From Hyphomicrobium_A sp964493785 (GTDB lineage: Bacteria; Pseudomonadota; Alphaproteobacteria; Rhizobiales; Hyphomicrobiaceae): a DNA stretch of 64,000 bases. The stretch covers positions 1-64,000 of the forward strand of contig CAZBPM010000023.1 of NCBI GenBank assembly GCA_964493785.1, given 5' to 3'. A program made the translations under genes and the position numbers. How positions within the stretch are numbered: the first letter of the stretch is position 1; the number at the start of each line of letters is the position of its first letter. Below the pieces are notes generated by a model. The model was not told the origin of the DNA, made no database searches, and saw only the letters and a program-made list of their open reading frames with translations. This document shows positions 37,742 to 47,584 of this stretch, in pieces.

Positions 37742-38355
37742 CCGCCACGCGCCGCACCAGCAAGACCGCAAAGCCCGCAAAGCCCGCGCCGGCGCGCGTC
37801 GGCATCGTGCGCCTTCCGCACGCTGAGGGTCTGCCTCTCCCCGCCTATCAGACCGAAGGCGCCGCCGGACTTGACCTCATCGCAGCGCTCGACGCCCAGG
37901 GGCCGATGACCCTGTCACCAGGCGCACGCGCGCTGATCCCTACCGGCCTCATCCTCGAGCTGCCGCAGGGCTACGAGGCGCAGGTCCGCCCGCGCTCGGG
38001 CCTCGCCGTCAACCACGGTGTCACCGTGCTCAACAGCCCCGGCACCGTCGACAGCGACTACCGCGGCGAGGTGCGCGTGATCCTTGCCAACCTTGGCCAG
38101 GCACCCTTCGAGATTCGCCGCGGCGAGCGCATCGCACAGCTGGTCATCAGCCCCGTCACGCATGCCACGCTCGTTGAAGTGAACGAAGTATCCAATACAT
38201 TGCGCGGCGCAGGCGGATTTGGGTCAACGGGCAAATCCGCGACCAATGAGAAAGCCCGGTCGCGCAAATCGGCGCCTGGAAAGAAATCCATGCCATCGCC
38301 GGCCGCACCACGAAAAAAAAAGCGCGCCGCAAAGGCTTCTGGCCGCAATCGCTGA
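37738..38355 (+). CDS. dut: dUTPase with basic C-terminal extension
   Basis: A 205-residue enzyme hydrolysing dUTP to dUMP, limiting uracil in DNA. The five trimeric-dUTPase motifs are present in order: GAAGLDL, RPRSGLA, the TVDSDYRGEV region, RGERIAQL and RGAGGFGSTG. The family normally ends just after motif 5, but here about 40 more residues follow, very rich in Lys, Arg, Ser and Pro (KKKRAAKASGRNR at the end). An N-terminal stretch of about 20 residues is also Lys/Pro-rich. Translationally coupled to coaBC. Confidence 0.95.
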   Translation: MTATRRTSKTAKPAKPAPARVGIVRLPHAEGLPLPAYQTEGAAGLDLIAALDAQGPMTLSPGARALIPTGLILELPQGYEAQVRPRSGLAVNHGVTVLNSPGTVDSDYRGEVRVILANLGQAPFEIRRGERIAQLVISPVTHATLVEVNEVSNTLRGAGGFGSTGKSATNEKARSRKSAPGKKSMPSPAAPRKKKRAAKASGRNR

Positions 38356-38471
38356 TCGGGGCGCCGCCTTGACAGCATCCACGGTTCGCCCAACGTGCCG
38401 CACAAGCGGCGCGGGTATCGCGGCCGCGGCAAGAGCCCTTTGGCTCGAACGCATCACAAAGGCACCCCTCG

Positions 38472-39473
<1,002 letters not shown>

Positions 39474-39487
39474 CGCGGTCACTCTCC

Positions 39488-39513
39488 GGCCCGGGCGTGT
39501 TGTCGCCCGGGCC
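39488..39513 (+). terminator. Strong hairpin after cysK
   Basis: A perfect 10-base-pair GC stem (39488-39497 with 39504-39513, loop TGTTGT) starts 15 bases past the cysK stop. It lacks a U-tract, so it may block exonucleases or pause polymerase rather than be a full intrinsic terminator. Confidence 0.5.
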
Positions 39514-39684
39514 CACCCTCCTGACGATCCCTGCCAGCCGGCCGCGATTGACGCGGCCCTGCGGGAGCCGATCCCGCCTTTTCTCGTTCGGCGACGTAAC
39601 TATCTTGGTAGAACGTGCCGGCATCACCCCTGATCCAGGCCAGCCAGCCCTGACGTCGTCAGCGAGTTGCGATAGCTTGAAACC

Positions 39685-40530
39685 ATGCAGGACAAGAGCA
39701 CACCCCGCCTGACCGAGGCCGAGATCCAGCGCTACAAGCGCCACTTGGTCCTGCGCGAGGTTGGCGGACAGGGGCAGCAGCGACTGAAGGCGGCGCGCGT
39801 GCTGGTCGTCGGCGCCGGCGGCCTTGGATCGCCAATCGTGTTGTATCTCGCCGCTGCCGGCGTAGGCACCATCGGCATCATCGACGACGATCGGGTTTCG
39901 CTCGACAATCTCCAGCGCCAGATCGCGCACGACACGGCGCGAATTGGCACCCCGAAGGTCGACAGCGCGCGCGACACGATCGCCCGCATCAATCCGCACG
40001 TGACCGTCGAACCGATCGACGCCCGCCTCGATGCCGGCAATGCGGCCGAGATCATCTCTCGCTACGACATCGTCGCCGACGGTTCAGACAACATCGAAAC
40101 CCGGTACCTGGTCTCGGACGCCTGCTATTTAACCGGGCGAACACTGGTGTTCGGAGCGGTGGGCCCGTTCGACGGATACGTATCGACGTTCAAGCCCCAC
40201 CTGCGGGACGAGGCGGGAACCCCGTATCCCAGCTATCGCTGCCTGTTTCCCGAGGCTCCCGAACCCGGCACGATCCCCAATTGCTCCGAGGTGGGCGTGC
40301 TTGGCTCCATCGTCGGCGTCATCGGCACCCTTCAGGCAACCGAGATTCTAAAGGAAATTCTGGGTATCGGTACAAGCCTCGCGGGCCGTTTGCTGATCTA
40401 TGATGGCCTGTCCGCGCGCTTCGAGACACTTACGGTTTCCTGGGACCCCGAGAATCCGCTGAGCGGACGCAACCCCTCGATAACTGACTTGTCGACGGCG
40501 ACCAAACGTAACTCGACATGCGCCGCATGA
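39685..40530 (+). CDS. moeB: MoeB/ThiF-family adenylyltransferase
   Basis: A 281-residue E1-like enzyme that activates a sulfur-carrier protein such as MoaD or ThiS by C-terminal adenylation. ATP-site motifs are intact: VVGAGGLGSP, DNLQRQ and the catalytic Asp in ADGSDNIETRY. However, three of the four zinc cysteines of E. coli MoeB are missing: the first pair reads SYRC instead of CYRC and the C-terminal CxxC is absent (DPENPLSG). Whether its partner is MoaD or ThiS cannot be decided. DUF4189 follows after 15 bases. Confidence 0.88.
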   Translation: MQDKSTPRLTEAEIQRYKRHLVLREVGGQGQQRLKAARVLVVGAGGLGSPIVLYLAAAGVGTIGIIDDDRVSLDNLQRQIAHDTARIGTPKVDSARDTIARINPHVTVEPIDARLDAGNAAEIISRYDIVADGSDNIETRYLVSDACYLTGRTLVFGAVGPFDGYVSTFKPHLRDEAGTPYPSYRCLFPEAPEPGTIPNCSEVGVLGSIVGVIGTLQATEILKEILGIGTSLAGRLLIYDGLSARFETLTVSWDPENPLSGRNPSITDLSTATKRNSTCAA

Positions 40531-40545
40531 AAGGATAGCGCTTCG

Positions 40546-41043
40546 ATGCTGGCTACCTGGGTCATACGCGCTGTGTTCGCATCAATTCTCGCTGCCGTTC
40601 TGTTTCCGCTGCCCGGCATGGGCGTCGAGGCCATCGCCCAGCAGCCGGATGAGCCGCAGCATTTCGCGATCGCGCCACCCACGGCTCCCGCCGGTACAGC
40701 CGTCTACGGCGCCATCGCATTCACGCCCGATGGCTCGTTCTTCTCGGTCTGGGAAATCGGCTCGCGCCTCGAAGCCGAGGAGAAGGTGCGCGAGGAATGC
40801 GCCGGCATGGGTCGCGGATCATGCGAAGCGGTCAGCTTCCGCGGCGAGATCTGCACCTCGATTGCTACAGGCGAGATCGGCAAGAAGCGCAAGATCACCT
40901 ACGCCGGTGGCGGCCTCAATCCGGGCGACGCTGAAAAGCAGGCACTCGGCCGCTGCAATGGTGACCGGCGCGCTCGTGGCACCTGCCAATTGCGCACCAC
41001 GGTCTGCGGCGACGGCCGGCTCGATTCAGCCCGCGCCGACTAG
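40546..41043 (+). CDS. DUF4189 exported protein
   Basis: A 165-residue secreted protein: an N-terminal signal (AVFASILAAVLFPLPG ... AIAQQ), then one DUF4189 domain (YGAIAFTPDGSFFSVWEIGSRLEAEEKVREEC) with six conserved cysteines likely to form disulfides. The family is common in Proteobacteria and lacks an assigned function. It lies 15 bases after moeB and may share its transcript. Confidence 0.82.
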   Translation: MLATWVIRAVFASILAAVLFPLPGMGVEAIAQQPDEPQHFAIAPPTAPAGTAVYGAIAFTPDGSFFSVWEIGSRLEAEEKVREECAGMGRGSCEAVSFRGEICTSIATGEIGKKRKITYAGGGLNPGDAEKQALGRCNGDRRARGTCQLRTTVCGDGRLDSARAD

Positions 41044-41100
41044 CCCGCACTCAGATCGCAGGGGCGTCTGTCTATCATCCGGACCCTTCCCCCGCCTAAG

Positions 41101-41126
41101 CCGGCAAGGGCGCAAGCTTACCTCAG
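41101..41126 (+). repeat. Short copy (C) of a gene-end repeat
   Basis: This copy joins a 13-base segment identical to 47488-47500 directly to an 11-base segment matching 47556-47566 (10 of 11). It is the repeat at 47488-47566 with its inner 55 bases missing. It lies between the convergent ends of the DUF4189 and dehydrogenase genes. Confidence 0.45.
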
Positions 41127-41137
41127 CTCGCGTCGCC

Positions 41138-42136
41138 CTAGAACATAGCCGGATGCACGCGATCGGGCGGCGCGTGCCCGTCGAGGAACGCCTTGATATT
41201 GATGATGACCTTCTCGCCCATGTCGATGCGGCCCTCGATGGTGGCCGAACTCATGTGCGGCAGGGCGACGACCCGATCCGACGCCAGCAACTTCGGATTG
41301 ACCGCCGGCTCGTGCTCGAACACGTCGAGCCCCGCGCCCGCAATGGCACCCCCCTCGATCAGCCGCGCCAGCTCGTTCTCGTCGATGACCTCGCCGCGCG
41401 CCGTGTTGACGATATAGGCCGACGGCTTCAGCAGCCGCAGCCGCCGCGCCGACAGCAAGTGATACGTCCCCGGCGTGTGCGGGCAGTTCACCGACACGAT
41501 ATCCACCCGGCTGAGCATCTGGTCGAGGCTTTCCCAGTAGGTCGCCTCCAGTTCCTTCTCCAGGTCGAGCGCGACGCGCCGGCGGTTGTGATAGTGGATC
41601 TGCAGCCCAAAAGCCTTCGCGCGCCGCGCCACCGCCGAGCCGATGCGGCCCATGCCGATGATTCCGAGCCGCTTGCCATAAATCCGATGGCCAAGCATCC
41701 AAGTCGGCGACCAGCCGCTCCACGTGTTCTTCTGGTTCTTGAGATAGTCGGCGCCCTCCACCAGCCGGCGCGGCGCCGCCAGAATGAGCGCCATCGTCAT
41801 GTCGGCCGTGTCCTCGGTCAGCACGCCCGGGGTATTGGTGACTGTGATGCCACGATTGCGGGCAGTGTCGAGGTCGATATTGTCCACGCCCGTGCCGAAG
41901 TTGGCGATTAGCCGAAGCTGCGGCCCCGCTTGGGAAATCACCGCCCTGTCGATGCGATCGGTTACAGTGGGCACCAGAACGTCGGCGACCTTCAGTGATT
42001 CGGTAATCTGTGCAGGCGTGAGGGGCGTATCATCGACGTTGAGCCGGGCGTCGAACAGCTCGCGCATCCGGGTCTCGACGACGTCAGGCAGCTTGCGCGT
42101 GACAATAACGATTGGCTTTCGGGCGCTGGTCGGCAT
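41138..42136 (-). CDS. D-2-hydroxyacid dehydrogenase (glyoxylate/hydroxypyruvate reductase type)
   Basis: A 332-residue NAD(P)H-dependent dehydrogenase. The nucleotide fold is GIIGMGRIGSAVARRAKAFG; the catalytic Arg (NTARGEVID), Glu (FEHEP) and His (LPHMSSAT) are all present. Closest family members in Hyphomicrobiales are glyoxylate reductases, which reduce glyoxylate to glycolate or hydroxypyruvate to glycerate; a link with the glycerate kinase at 55964 is possible but unproven. The start MPTSARKP is chosen because the upstream extension of the open frame is not conserved sequence. Confidence 0.88.
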   Translation of the reverse strand: MPTSARKPIVIVTRKLPDVVETRMRELFDARLNVDDTPLTPAQITESLKVADVLVPTVTDRIDRAVISQAGPQLRLIANFGTGVDNIDLDTARNRGITVTNTPGVLTEDTADMTMALILAAPRRLVEGADYLKNQKNTWSGWSPTWMLGHRIYGKRLGIIGMGRIGSAVARRAKAFGLQIHYHNRRRVALDLEKELEATYWESLDQMLSRVDIVSVNCPHTPGTYHLLSARRLRLLKPSAYIVNTARGEVIDENELARLIEGGAIAGAGLDVFEHEPAVNPKLLASDRVVALPHMSSATIEGRIDMGEKVIINIKAFLDGHAPPDRVHPAMF

Positions 42137-42329
42137 CGGGGTCCGCTGCTGTTTCTTGAGATTGCCTGGGGGAGGATGGGCCGGTCGAGGTTTGCTTCTC
42201 GCTTGGGCAGGTCTAACAGAACGCCATTGCAATGACAAAGTGCCGGATTTTCTCTGCGCGGCGATGCGTGATAATTGGCCGCGAAGCCAGTCAGAGTTGC
42301 CGTTGCGATCTTCCACACCAATACAATCG

Positions 42330-42902
42330 ATGAGGCAGAGCACGCGAATGCGGGGAACGGCGGCGCACAATGCATACAGCACTGTTCTGACAGTGCTGAT
42401 TGGCCTTTCGGGCATGGCCTCCGCCTTTGCACAACCGGCCAGCGGAGCCTTCCAAAGCGCGAGCGGACTTCCCGTGCCGCGCTTCGTCAGCCTCAAGTCC
42501 GACCGCGTCAACATGCGCAAGGGACCGGGTACCGACTACCCCACCGCCTGGGTCTACCGCCGCGCCGGTTTGCCGCTCGAAGTGATCAAGGAATTCGAGG
42601 GCTGGAGGCAGGTTCGGGACGCCGATGGAGCGGCAGGCTGGGTGCTGCAGTCATTCCTGTCGGGCCGCCGTACGGCTCTCGTCCTGCCTTGGGAGATCAA
42701 GCCGGGCGCACCCGCACCGAAGGTCGCCCTGCGCTACAACGACAGCGAGCGCTCACGCGCCGTGGCCATGATCGAAGCCGGCGTCATCGCCAACCTGATG
42801 ACCTGCGACGGCCTCTGGTGCCGCGTCACGATCGACAAGTTCCAGGGATATATCGAGCAGAAGAAGCTTTGGGGTGTCTACGAGGGCGAAACCGTCAGGT
42901 AG
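42330..42902 (+). CDS. Exported SH3-domain protein
   Basis: A 190-residue secreted protein. A signal peptide (AYSTVLTVLIGLSGMASAFAQ) is followed by a bacterial SH3 domain (about 55-110: LKSDRVNMRKGPGTDYPTAW, GWRQVRDADGAAGWV) and a second SH3-like half ending GYIEQKKLWGVY. Such domains usually bind peptidoglycan. The second Met (MRGTAAH, 42348) is an equally possible start. It diverges from the dehydrogenase and converges with irr. Confidence 0.85.
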   Translation: MRQSTRMRGTAAHNAYSTVLTVLIGLSGMASAFAQPASGAFQSASGLPVPRFVSLKSDRVNMRKGPGTDYPTAWVYRRAGLPLEVIKEFEGWRQVRDADGAAGWVLQSFLSGRRTALVLPWEIKPGAPAPKVALRYNDSERSRAVAMIEAGVIANLMTCDGLWCRVTIDKFQGYIEQKKLWGVYEGETVR

Positions 42903-42973
42903 ACCAACGCCGAAAGGCGACTAGAAGATTTGCCGAGAACCGATCCCAGCAACGCACGCATCAGGCGCGTCGC

Positions 42974-43420
42974 TCAGTCCTTCTTGGCCACCAGGCGCAC
43001 CACCACGTCGATATGCGCGATGCTCATGCCCTCAGGCGGCTCAGGAACGCCGTCCACGCGTATGGCATGACCGGGAATGTCGCGCAGTTCGCCCTCTGCC
43101 TCGACGAAAAAGTGATTGTGATTCGAGGTGTTGGTGTCGAAGTAGGCCTTCGCACCGTTGATCGCGAGTTCGCGCAGCAGCCCAGCCCGCTTGAACTGGT
43201 GCAGCGTATTATAGACCGTTGCGAGCGACACGTGCTGGCCGGCCACCGTCGCTTCTGCGTGCAGTGATTCGGCCGTGACGTGCCGATCTTCGCCCTCGAA
43301 CAGGAGGGCCCCGAGTGCAAGCCGCTGCCGCGTTGGACGCAGTCCTGACCGGCGCAGCAACTGGGCTACGCTGCCGGGAGGCTTACTGTGGGAATGCGGC
43401 CCGTGAGTGCTGTCGGTCAT
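42974..43420 (-). CDS. irr: Iron response regulator Irr (Fur family)
   Basis: A 148-residue Fur-family repressor of the Irr branch, which in Hyphomicrobiales controls iron and haem genes in response to haem rather than free iron. The winged-helix part (GLRPTRQRLALGALLFEG, VSLATVYNTLHQFKRAGLL) is followed by the Irr-type histidine cluster NHNHFFVE and IPG. Its place directly upstream of, and divergent from, fabA is a conserved arrangement that supports Irr over Fur or Zur. I see no clear Irr box in the 261-base gap to fabA. Confidence 0.92.
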   Translation of the reverse strand: MTDSTHGPHSHSKPPGSVAQLLRRSGLRPTRQRLALGALLFEGEDRHVTAESLHAEATVAGQHVSLATVYNTLHQFKRAGLLRELAINGAKAYFDTNTSNHNHFFVEAEGELRDIPGHAIRVDGVPEPPEGMSIAHIDVVVRLVAKKD

Positions 43421-43681
43421 TGAGGGCGTATCGCACCATGTTGATAAGGCGTGCCAGCCAGCCCACCGTCAAAGGTTAAGCTCGGCCGCAAACAAGCTGA
43501 CACAAGGGGTATACTATATGCAGGCATTGCGCGCCCTGCAACTCGCCTTGCAAAGCCGCCTCTGCGGCAAGGCGCGTCGTCCCCGGCTGCCTGTTGCTTA
43601 CCCTTTTGAACGCCATATGACTGTGTTAGGAACCCCACGGACAGGGCAGGGGCCTCACGAGCGAGATTGAGCAAAGAAATC

Positions 43682-44224
43682 ATGACAGAACGCCGCACGA
43701 GCTTCGAATTCGATGATTTGCTCGCCTGCGGCCGCGGAGAGCTGTTCGGTCCCGGCAACGCCCAGCTTCCGCTGCCGCCGATGCTGATGTTCGACCGCAT
43801 TTCTTCCGTCTCCGAGAATGGCGGCCAGCACGGCAAGGGCCAGATCGCCGCCGAGCTTCAGGTTGCGGGCAACAGCCGCCTCGACTGGTTCTTCGACTGC
43901 CATTTCCAGGGCGACCCGGTCATGCCGGGCTGCCTCGGCCTCGACGCCCTCTGGCAGATGACCGGCTTTTTCCTCGGCTGGCTCGGCGCCCCCGGACGCG
44001 GGCGCGCTTTGGGCGTCGGCGAGGTGAAGTTCACCGGCATGGTCCTGCCGACCGTCAAAAAGGTCGAATACATCGTCGATATGAAGCGCGTAATTCTGCG
44101 CAAGCTGAAATTGGCCATTGCCGACGGGGTCATGAAGGCCGACGGCGAAGTGATCTACACGGCGACCGACATGCGCGTCGGGCTGTTTGAGACCGGCGAC
44201 ACTGCGGCAGCCGTCAGTCCTTGA
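43682..44224 (+). CDS. fabA: 3-hydroxydecanoyl-ACP dehydratase/isomerase FabA
   Basis: A 180-residue hot-dog-fold enzyme that dehydrates 3-hydroxydecanoyl-ACP and isomerises the product, opening the anaerobic route to unsaturated fatty acids. The catalytic His is in CHFQGDPVMPGCLGLDALWQ, together with the conserved Asp. The ATG at 43682 (MTERRTSFEFDDL) is used; a TTG five codons earlier is possible. First gene of fabA-fabB-fabI. Confidence 0.95.
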   Translation: MTERRTSFEFDDLLACGRGELFGPGNAQLPLPPMLMFDRISSVSENGGQHGKGQIAAELQVAGNSRLDWFFDCHFQGDPVMPGCLGLDALWQMTGFFLGWLGAPGRGRALGVGEVKFTGMVLPTVKKVEYIVDMKRVILRKLKLAIADGVMKADGEVIYTATDMRVGLFETGDTAAAVSP

Positions 44225-44306
44225 TCTTGATGGTATTTCGTGCTCGCTTCCGCCGGAGCAAAACACCTAGAGAAGCCGCAAGCTTCCGGTACGAGAGGAT
44301 GGGCGG

Positions 44307-45539
44307 ATGAGACGTGTGGTCGTCACGGGCATGGGCATTGTTTCCTCGATCGGAAACAACAGCCAGGAAGTGCTCGCGTCCCTGCGCGAGGGAAGATCGG
44401 GCATCGTCCGCGCTGAGAAGTACGCGGAGCTTGGCTTCCGCTGTCAGGTGCACGGTGCTCCGAACATCGACTGGGAAGCGCAAGTGCCGCGCAAGCCGCG
44501 CCGCTTCATGGGCAACGGAGTCGGCTGGAACTACATCGCCATGGATCAGGCGATCCGTGACGCCGGCCTCGAGGAAAAACACGTCATCAACGAGCGCACC
44601 GGCATCATCGTGGGATCTGGCGGCCCCTCTACGCGGGCGATCGTTGCCGCCGCCGACACCACGCGCGAGAAAGACCCCAAGAAGGTAGGCCCATTCGAAG
44701 TGCCGAAGGCCATGTGCTCCGGCCCGTCAGCCGCACTCGCCACCAGCTTCCAGATCAAGGGCGTCAACTACTCGATCTCGTCGGCCTGCTCGACCTCTGC
44801 ACACTGCATCGGCAATGCTGCCGAGCTTATCCAATGGGGCAAGCAGGACATCATCTTCGCCGGCGGCTGCGAGGAGCTCGACTGGACGCTCTCGGTGCTG
44901 TTCGACGCCATGGGCGCAATGTCGTCCAAGTACAATGACACCCCCGCCAAGGCATCACGCGCCTACGACAAGAACCGCGACGGCTTCGTCATCGCCGGCG
45001 GTGCGGGCGTCGTCGTGCTCGAGGAATACGAGCACGCCAAGGCGCGCGGCGCACGGATTTACGGCGAGGTCGTCGGCTACGGCGCAACGTCCGATGGCTA
45101 CGACATGGTCGCCCCATCGGGTGAAGGCGCAGTGCGCTGCATGCAGCTGGCCCTTAAGGGCCTGGACGGTAACGGCGTCGGCGCCCCGGTCGACTACATC
45201 AATCCGCACGGCACCGGCACGCCGATCGGCGATCTCCGAGAGATCGAGGCGATCCGCAAGGTCTTCAACGGCGACGTCCCGAAGATCGCCGCCACCAAAT
45301 CCCTCACCGGCCACTCGCTCGGCGCCACCGGCGTTCAGGAAGCCATCTACTCGCTTCTGATGATGAACAACGGTTTCATCTGCGAGAGCGCCAACATCGA
45401 GGAAATCGACCCCGAGCTGGCCGACATGCCAATCGTGCGCGAACGGATGGATAACGTTAGCCTTAATTGCGTGATGTCCAACAGTTTCGGGTTCGGCGGC
45501 ACTAATGCCACCCTCGTTTTTCGCCGCGTGACCGGCTAA
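44307..45539 (+). CDS. fabB: 3-oxoacyl-ACP synthase I FabB
   Basis: A 410-residue condensing enzyme that elongates the cis-unsaturated product of FabA. The catalytic triad is visible: Cys in SSACSTSAHCIG, His in NPHGTGTP and His in KSLTGHSLGATG. Length is typical. It follows fabA by 82 bases; pairing with fabA makes FabB, rather than FabF, the better call. Confidence 0.95.
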   Translation: MRRVVVTGMGIVSSIGNNSQEVLASLREGRSGIVRAEKYAELGFRCQVHGAPNIDWEAQVPRKPRRFMGNGVGWNYIAMDQAIRDAGLEEKHVINERTGIIVGSGGPSTRAIVAAADTTREKDPKKVGPFEVPKAMCSGPSAALATSFQIKGVNYSISSACSTSAHCIGNAAELIQWGKQDIIFAGGCEELDWTLSVLFDAMGAMSSKYNDTPAKASRAYDKNRDGFVIAGGAGVVVLEEYEHAKARGARIYGEVVGYGATSDGYDMVAPSGEGAVRCMQLALKGLDGNGVGAPVDYINPHGTGTPIGDLREIEAIRKVFNGDVPKIAATKSLTGHSLGATGVQEAIYSLLMMNNGFICESANIEEIDPELADMPIVRERMDNVSLNCVMSNSFGFGGTNATLVFRRVTG

Positions 45540-45653
45540 AAAGCCTTTACAGGCTGTCATGTCGGAAACAGCGAGCCGCGCGCAAAAGGGTGAAAGACGC
45601 GCGTGGACGCCCTCCGGCTCGCCAATGCACATTCAGAAACGACAGGAACTCCC

Positions 45654-46517
45654 ATGACTGAAATCGATCTCGCCAAACCCGGGCCGATCATGGCAGGCAA
45701 GCGCGGGCTCATCATGGGCGTCGCCAACGAGCGCTCGATCGCCTGGGGCATCGCCCGCATCCTCGCGGGGCAAGGCGCCGAGCTGGCCTTCACCTATCAG
45801 GATGGAGCCTTCGGCCGCCGCGCGCTACCGCTGGCAAAGACGCTTGGCGCCGAGATCATCGAGCCCTGCAACGTCCTCGACCTCGAGAGCGTCGACAAGG
45901 TCTTCGCCCGCATCACCGAGGCCTGGGGCAATCTCGATTTCGTCGTCCACGCGCTCGCCTACTCCGATCCGCGCGAGCTCTCGGGACGCTACGTCAACAC
46001 CACGCGCGAGAACTTCACCAACACGATGGTGATCTCCTGCTTCTCCTTCACCGAAGTTGCCAAGCGCGCCGTGCCGCTGATGAAGAACGGCGGATCTATG
46101 ATCACGCTGAGCTACGGCGGCGCCACCAAGTCAGTGCCCTCTTACAATGTGATGGGCGTTGCGAAGGCGGCTCTTGAAGCGTCCGTCCGCTACCTCGCCG
46201 CTGATCTCGGCCCGCAGAACATCCGCGTCAACGCGCTGTCCGCCGGACCGATGCGCACGCTCTCTGGCGCTGGCGTTTCCGATGCGCGCGTGATCTTCAA
46301 CTTCCAGAAAGAGAACGCTCCGCTGCGCCGCACGCCGACCCTCAATGAAGTCGGCGGCTCCGCGCTGTATCTTCTCTCCGACATGTCCGGTGCCGTGACC
46401 GGCGAGGTGCATTTCGTCGACTGCGGATATTCCACCGTCGCCATGCCGGCGCTCGATGCGCTGAAGCAGATCGACGCCGAGGCTTCGAACCGCTCTTCTC
46501 CCGAAGCCGCCGAATAA
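45654..46517 (+). CDS. fabI: Enoyl-ACP reductase (NADH) FabI
   Basis: A 287-residue short-chain dehydrogenase reducing enoyl-ACP, the last step of each elongation cycle. It has the FabI form of the cofactor loop (GKRGLIMGVANERSIAWGIA) and active-site SYNVMGVAKAALE with the Y-x6-K spacing of FabI. The ATG at 45654 has AGGA upstream; an upstream GTG frame is rejected. Third gene of the fab cluster, likely the triclosan-sensitive form by family. Confidence 0.95.
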   Translation: MTEIDLAKPGPIMAGKRGLIMGVANERSIAWGIARILAGQGAELAFTYQDGAFGRRALPLAKTLGAEIIEPCNVLDLESVDKVFARITEAWGNLDFVVHALAYSDPRELSGRYVNTTRENFTNTMVISCFSFTEVAKRAVPLMKNGGSMITLSYGGATKSVPSYNVMGVAKAALEASVRYLAADLGPQNIRVNALSAGPMRTLSGAGVSDARVIFNFQKENAPLRRTPTLNEVGGSALYLLSDMSGAVTGEVHFVDCGYSTVAMPALDALKQIDAEASNRSSPEAAE

Positions 46518-46609
46518 CGCGGCCCCGCCGCTCGACTGGCGGGCATCGCGCCCGCCGGCCTACCCCTCGAGCATCTTGACGATCAGACAGTGCCGGCTCA
46601 AACACGCGC

Positions 46610-47461
46610 ATGATCGGCGTCTTCGATTCAGGTCTCGGGGGTTTGACGGTGCTCCGCGCACTCGTCGATCGCTTCCCTGACAAGTCGTTCCTCTACCTGG
46701 GGGACCACGCCAACGTGCCGTACGGCAATCGCCCGTCGGACGAGGTGATCGACTTGACGCGCTCCAGCACCGAGGCGCTCTTCTCGCAAGGGTGCAAGCT
46801 CGTCCTGCTCGGCTGCAACACTGCCACCGCCGTCGCCGCCCGCCACCTCCAGCAGTCGTGGCTGCCGGCGAGCAAATGGCGCGGCCGCAACGTGCTCGGC
46901 ATTGTCGCACCGACCGTCGAAGCCGCGACGCAGACGCCGTGGGCGGTTTCCTCGCCGCAATATCCTCAGAAGTACAACACCGACGTCGTCGGCGTGTTCG
47001 GCACCACGCGCACCATTGCGTCGGGCGTCTATCCTGAGGAAATCCGCAAGCGCTGCCCGCGCGTCACCGTGGTGCAGCAGGTCTGCTCGGCGCTTGCAGG
47101 GGCCATCGAGAACGAGGCCCCCGAGGCGGAGCTGGAGCGTCTTGTCGTCGAAGGCGTCGAGGGCCTGCTCGCGCAGACGAACGGCCTGCCGCCACACCGT
47201 GCCATCCTAGGCTGCACCCATTTCCCGCTGGTGGAGCACCTGTTCCGGCGCCACCTGCCGCCGTTCACGCGCATCCTTTCTCAGCCCGAGGTCGTCGCCG
47301 ACAGCCTCGAGGACTACCTCGCCCGCCACACGCACTACACCGCCGGCGATGTTGGTGGCTCGCTCACGCTCCTGACCACGGCCAGCAACCCCGCCGAGAT
47401 CAGCGCCAGAGCACGCGTGTTCTGGCCCGAGGTTGCGCCCTTCGCTCTCTCCGCCGCCTGA
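46610..47461 (+). CDS. murI: Glutamate racemase
   Basis: A 283-residue cytosolic enzyme supplying D-glutamate for peptidoglycan. The two catalytic cysteines are present, in LLGCNTATA and LGCTHFPLVEH, with the N-terminal IGVFDSGLGGLTVLR. Length is normal. It follows fabI by 92 bases; no ribosome site is obvious before the ATG. A repeat element follows its stop. Confidence 0.95.
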   Translation: MIGVFDSGLGGLTVLRALVDRFPDKSFLYLGDHANVPYGNRPSDEVIDLTRSSTEALFSQGCKLVLLGCNTATAVAARHLQQSWLPASKWRGRNVLGIVAPTVEAATQTPWAVSSPQYPQKYNTDVVGVFGTTRTIASGVYPEEIRKRCPRVTVVQQVCSALAGAIENEAPEAELERLVVEGVEGLLAQTNGLPPHRAILGCTHFPLVEHLFRRHLPPFTRILSQPEVVADSLEDYLARHTHYTAGDVGGSLTLLTTASNPAEISARARVFWPEVAPFALSAA

Positions 47462-47487
47462 CAACACCCTTCTTGGCCGCCGAAGGC

Positions 47488-47566
47488 GGCAAGGGCGCAA
47501 GGCGCCCCGGCGCGAGCGCCGGCCATCAAGTCGCGCGGCGTTCGCCGCACGCAAAGCTTCCCTCAG
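47488..47566 (+). repeat. Gene-end repeat, copy A
   Basis: A GC-rich repeat unit just past murI. It shares with the element at 50400-50475 the words GGCCATC, TCGCGCGGC and AAGCTTC in the same order and spacing, about 70 bases overall with roughly 75 percent identity. The left part can fold (GGCGC and CCGGC arms). A shortened copy is at 41101-41126. Confidence 0.55.
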
Positions 47567-47584
47567 ATAGTGTCAGCCCAAAAA

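Noticed and set aside
43407..43670. 87-codon plus-strand frame between irr and fabA
   Set aside because: It overlaps the irr start and fills the regulatory gap; no ribosome site or domain.
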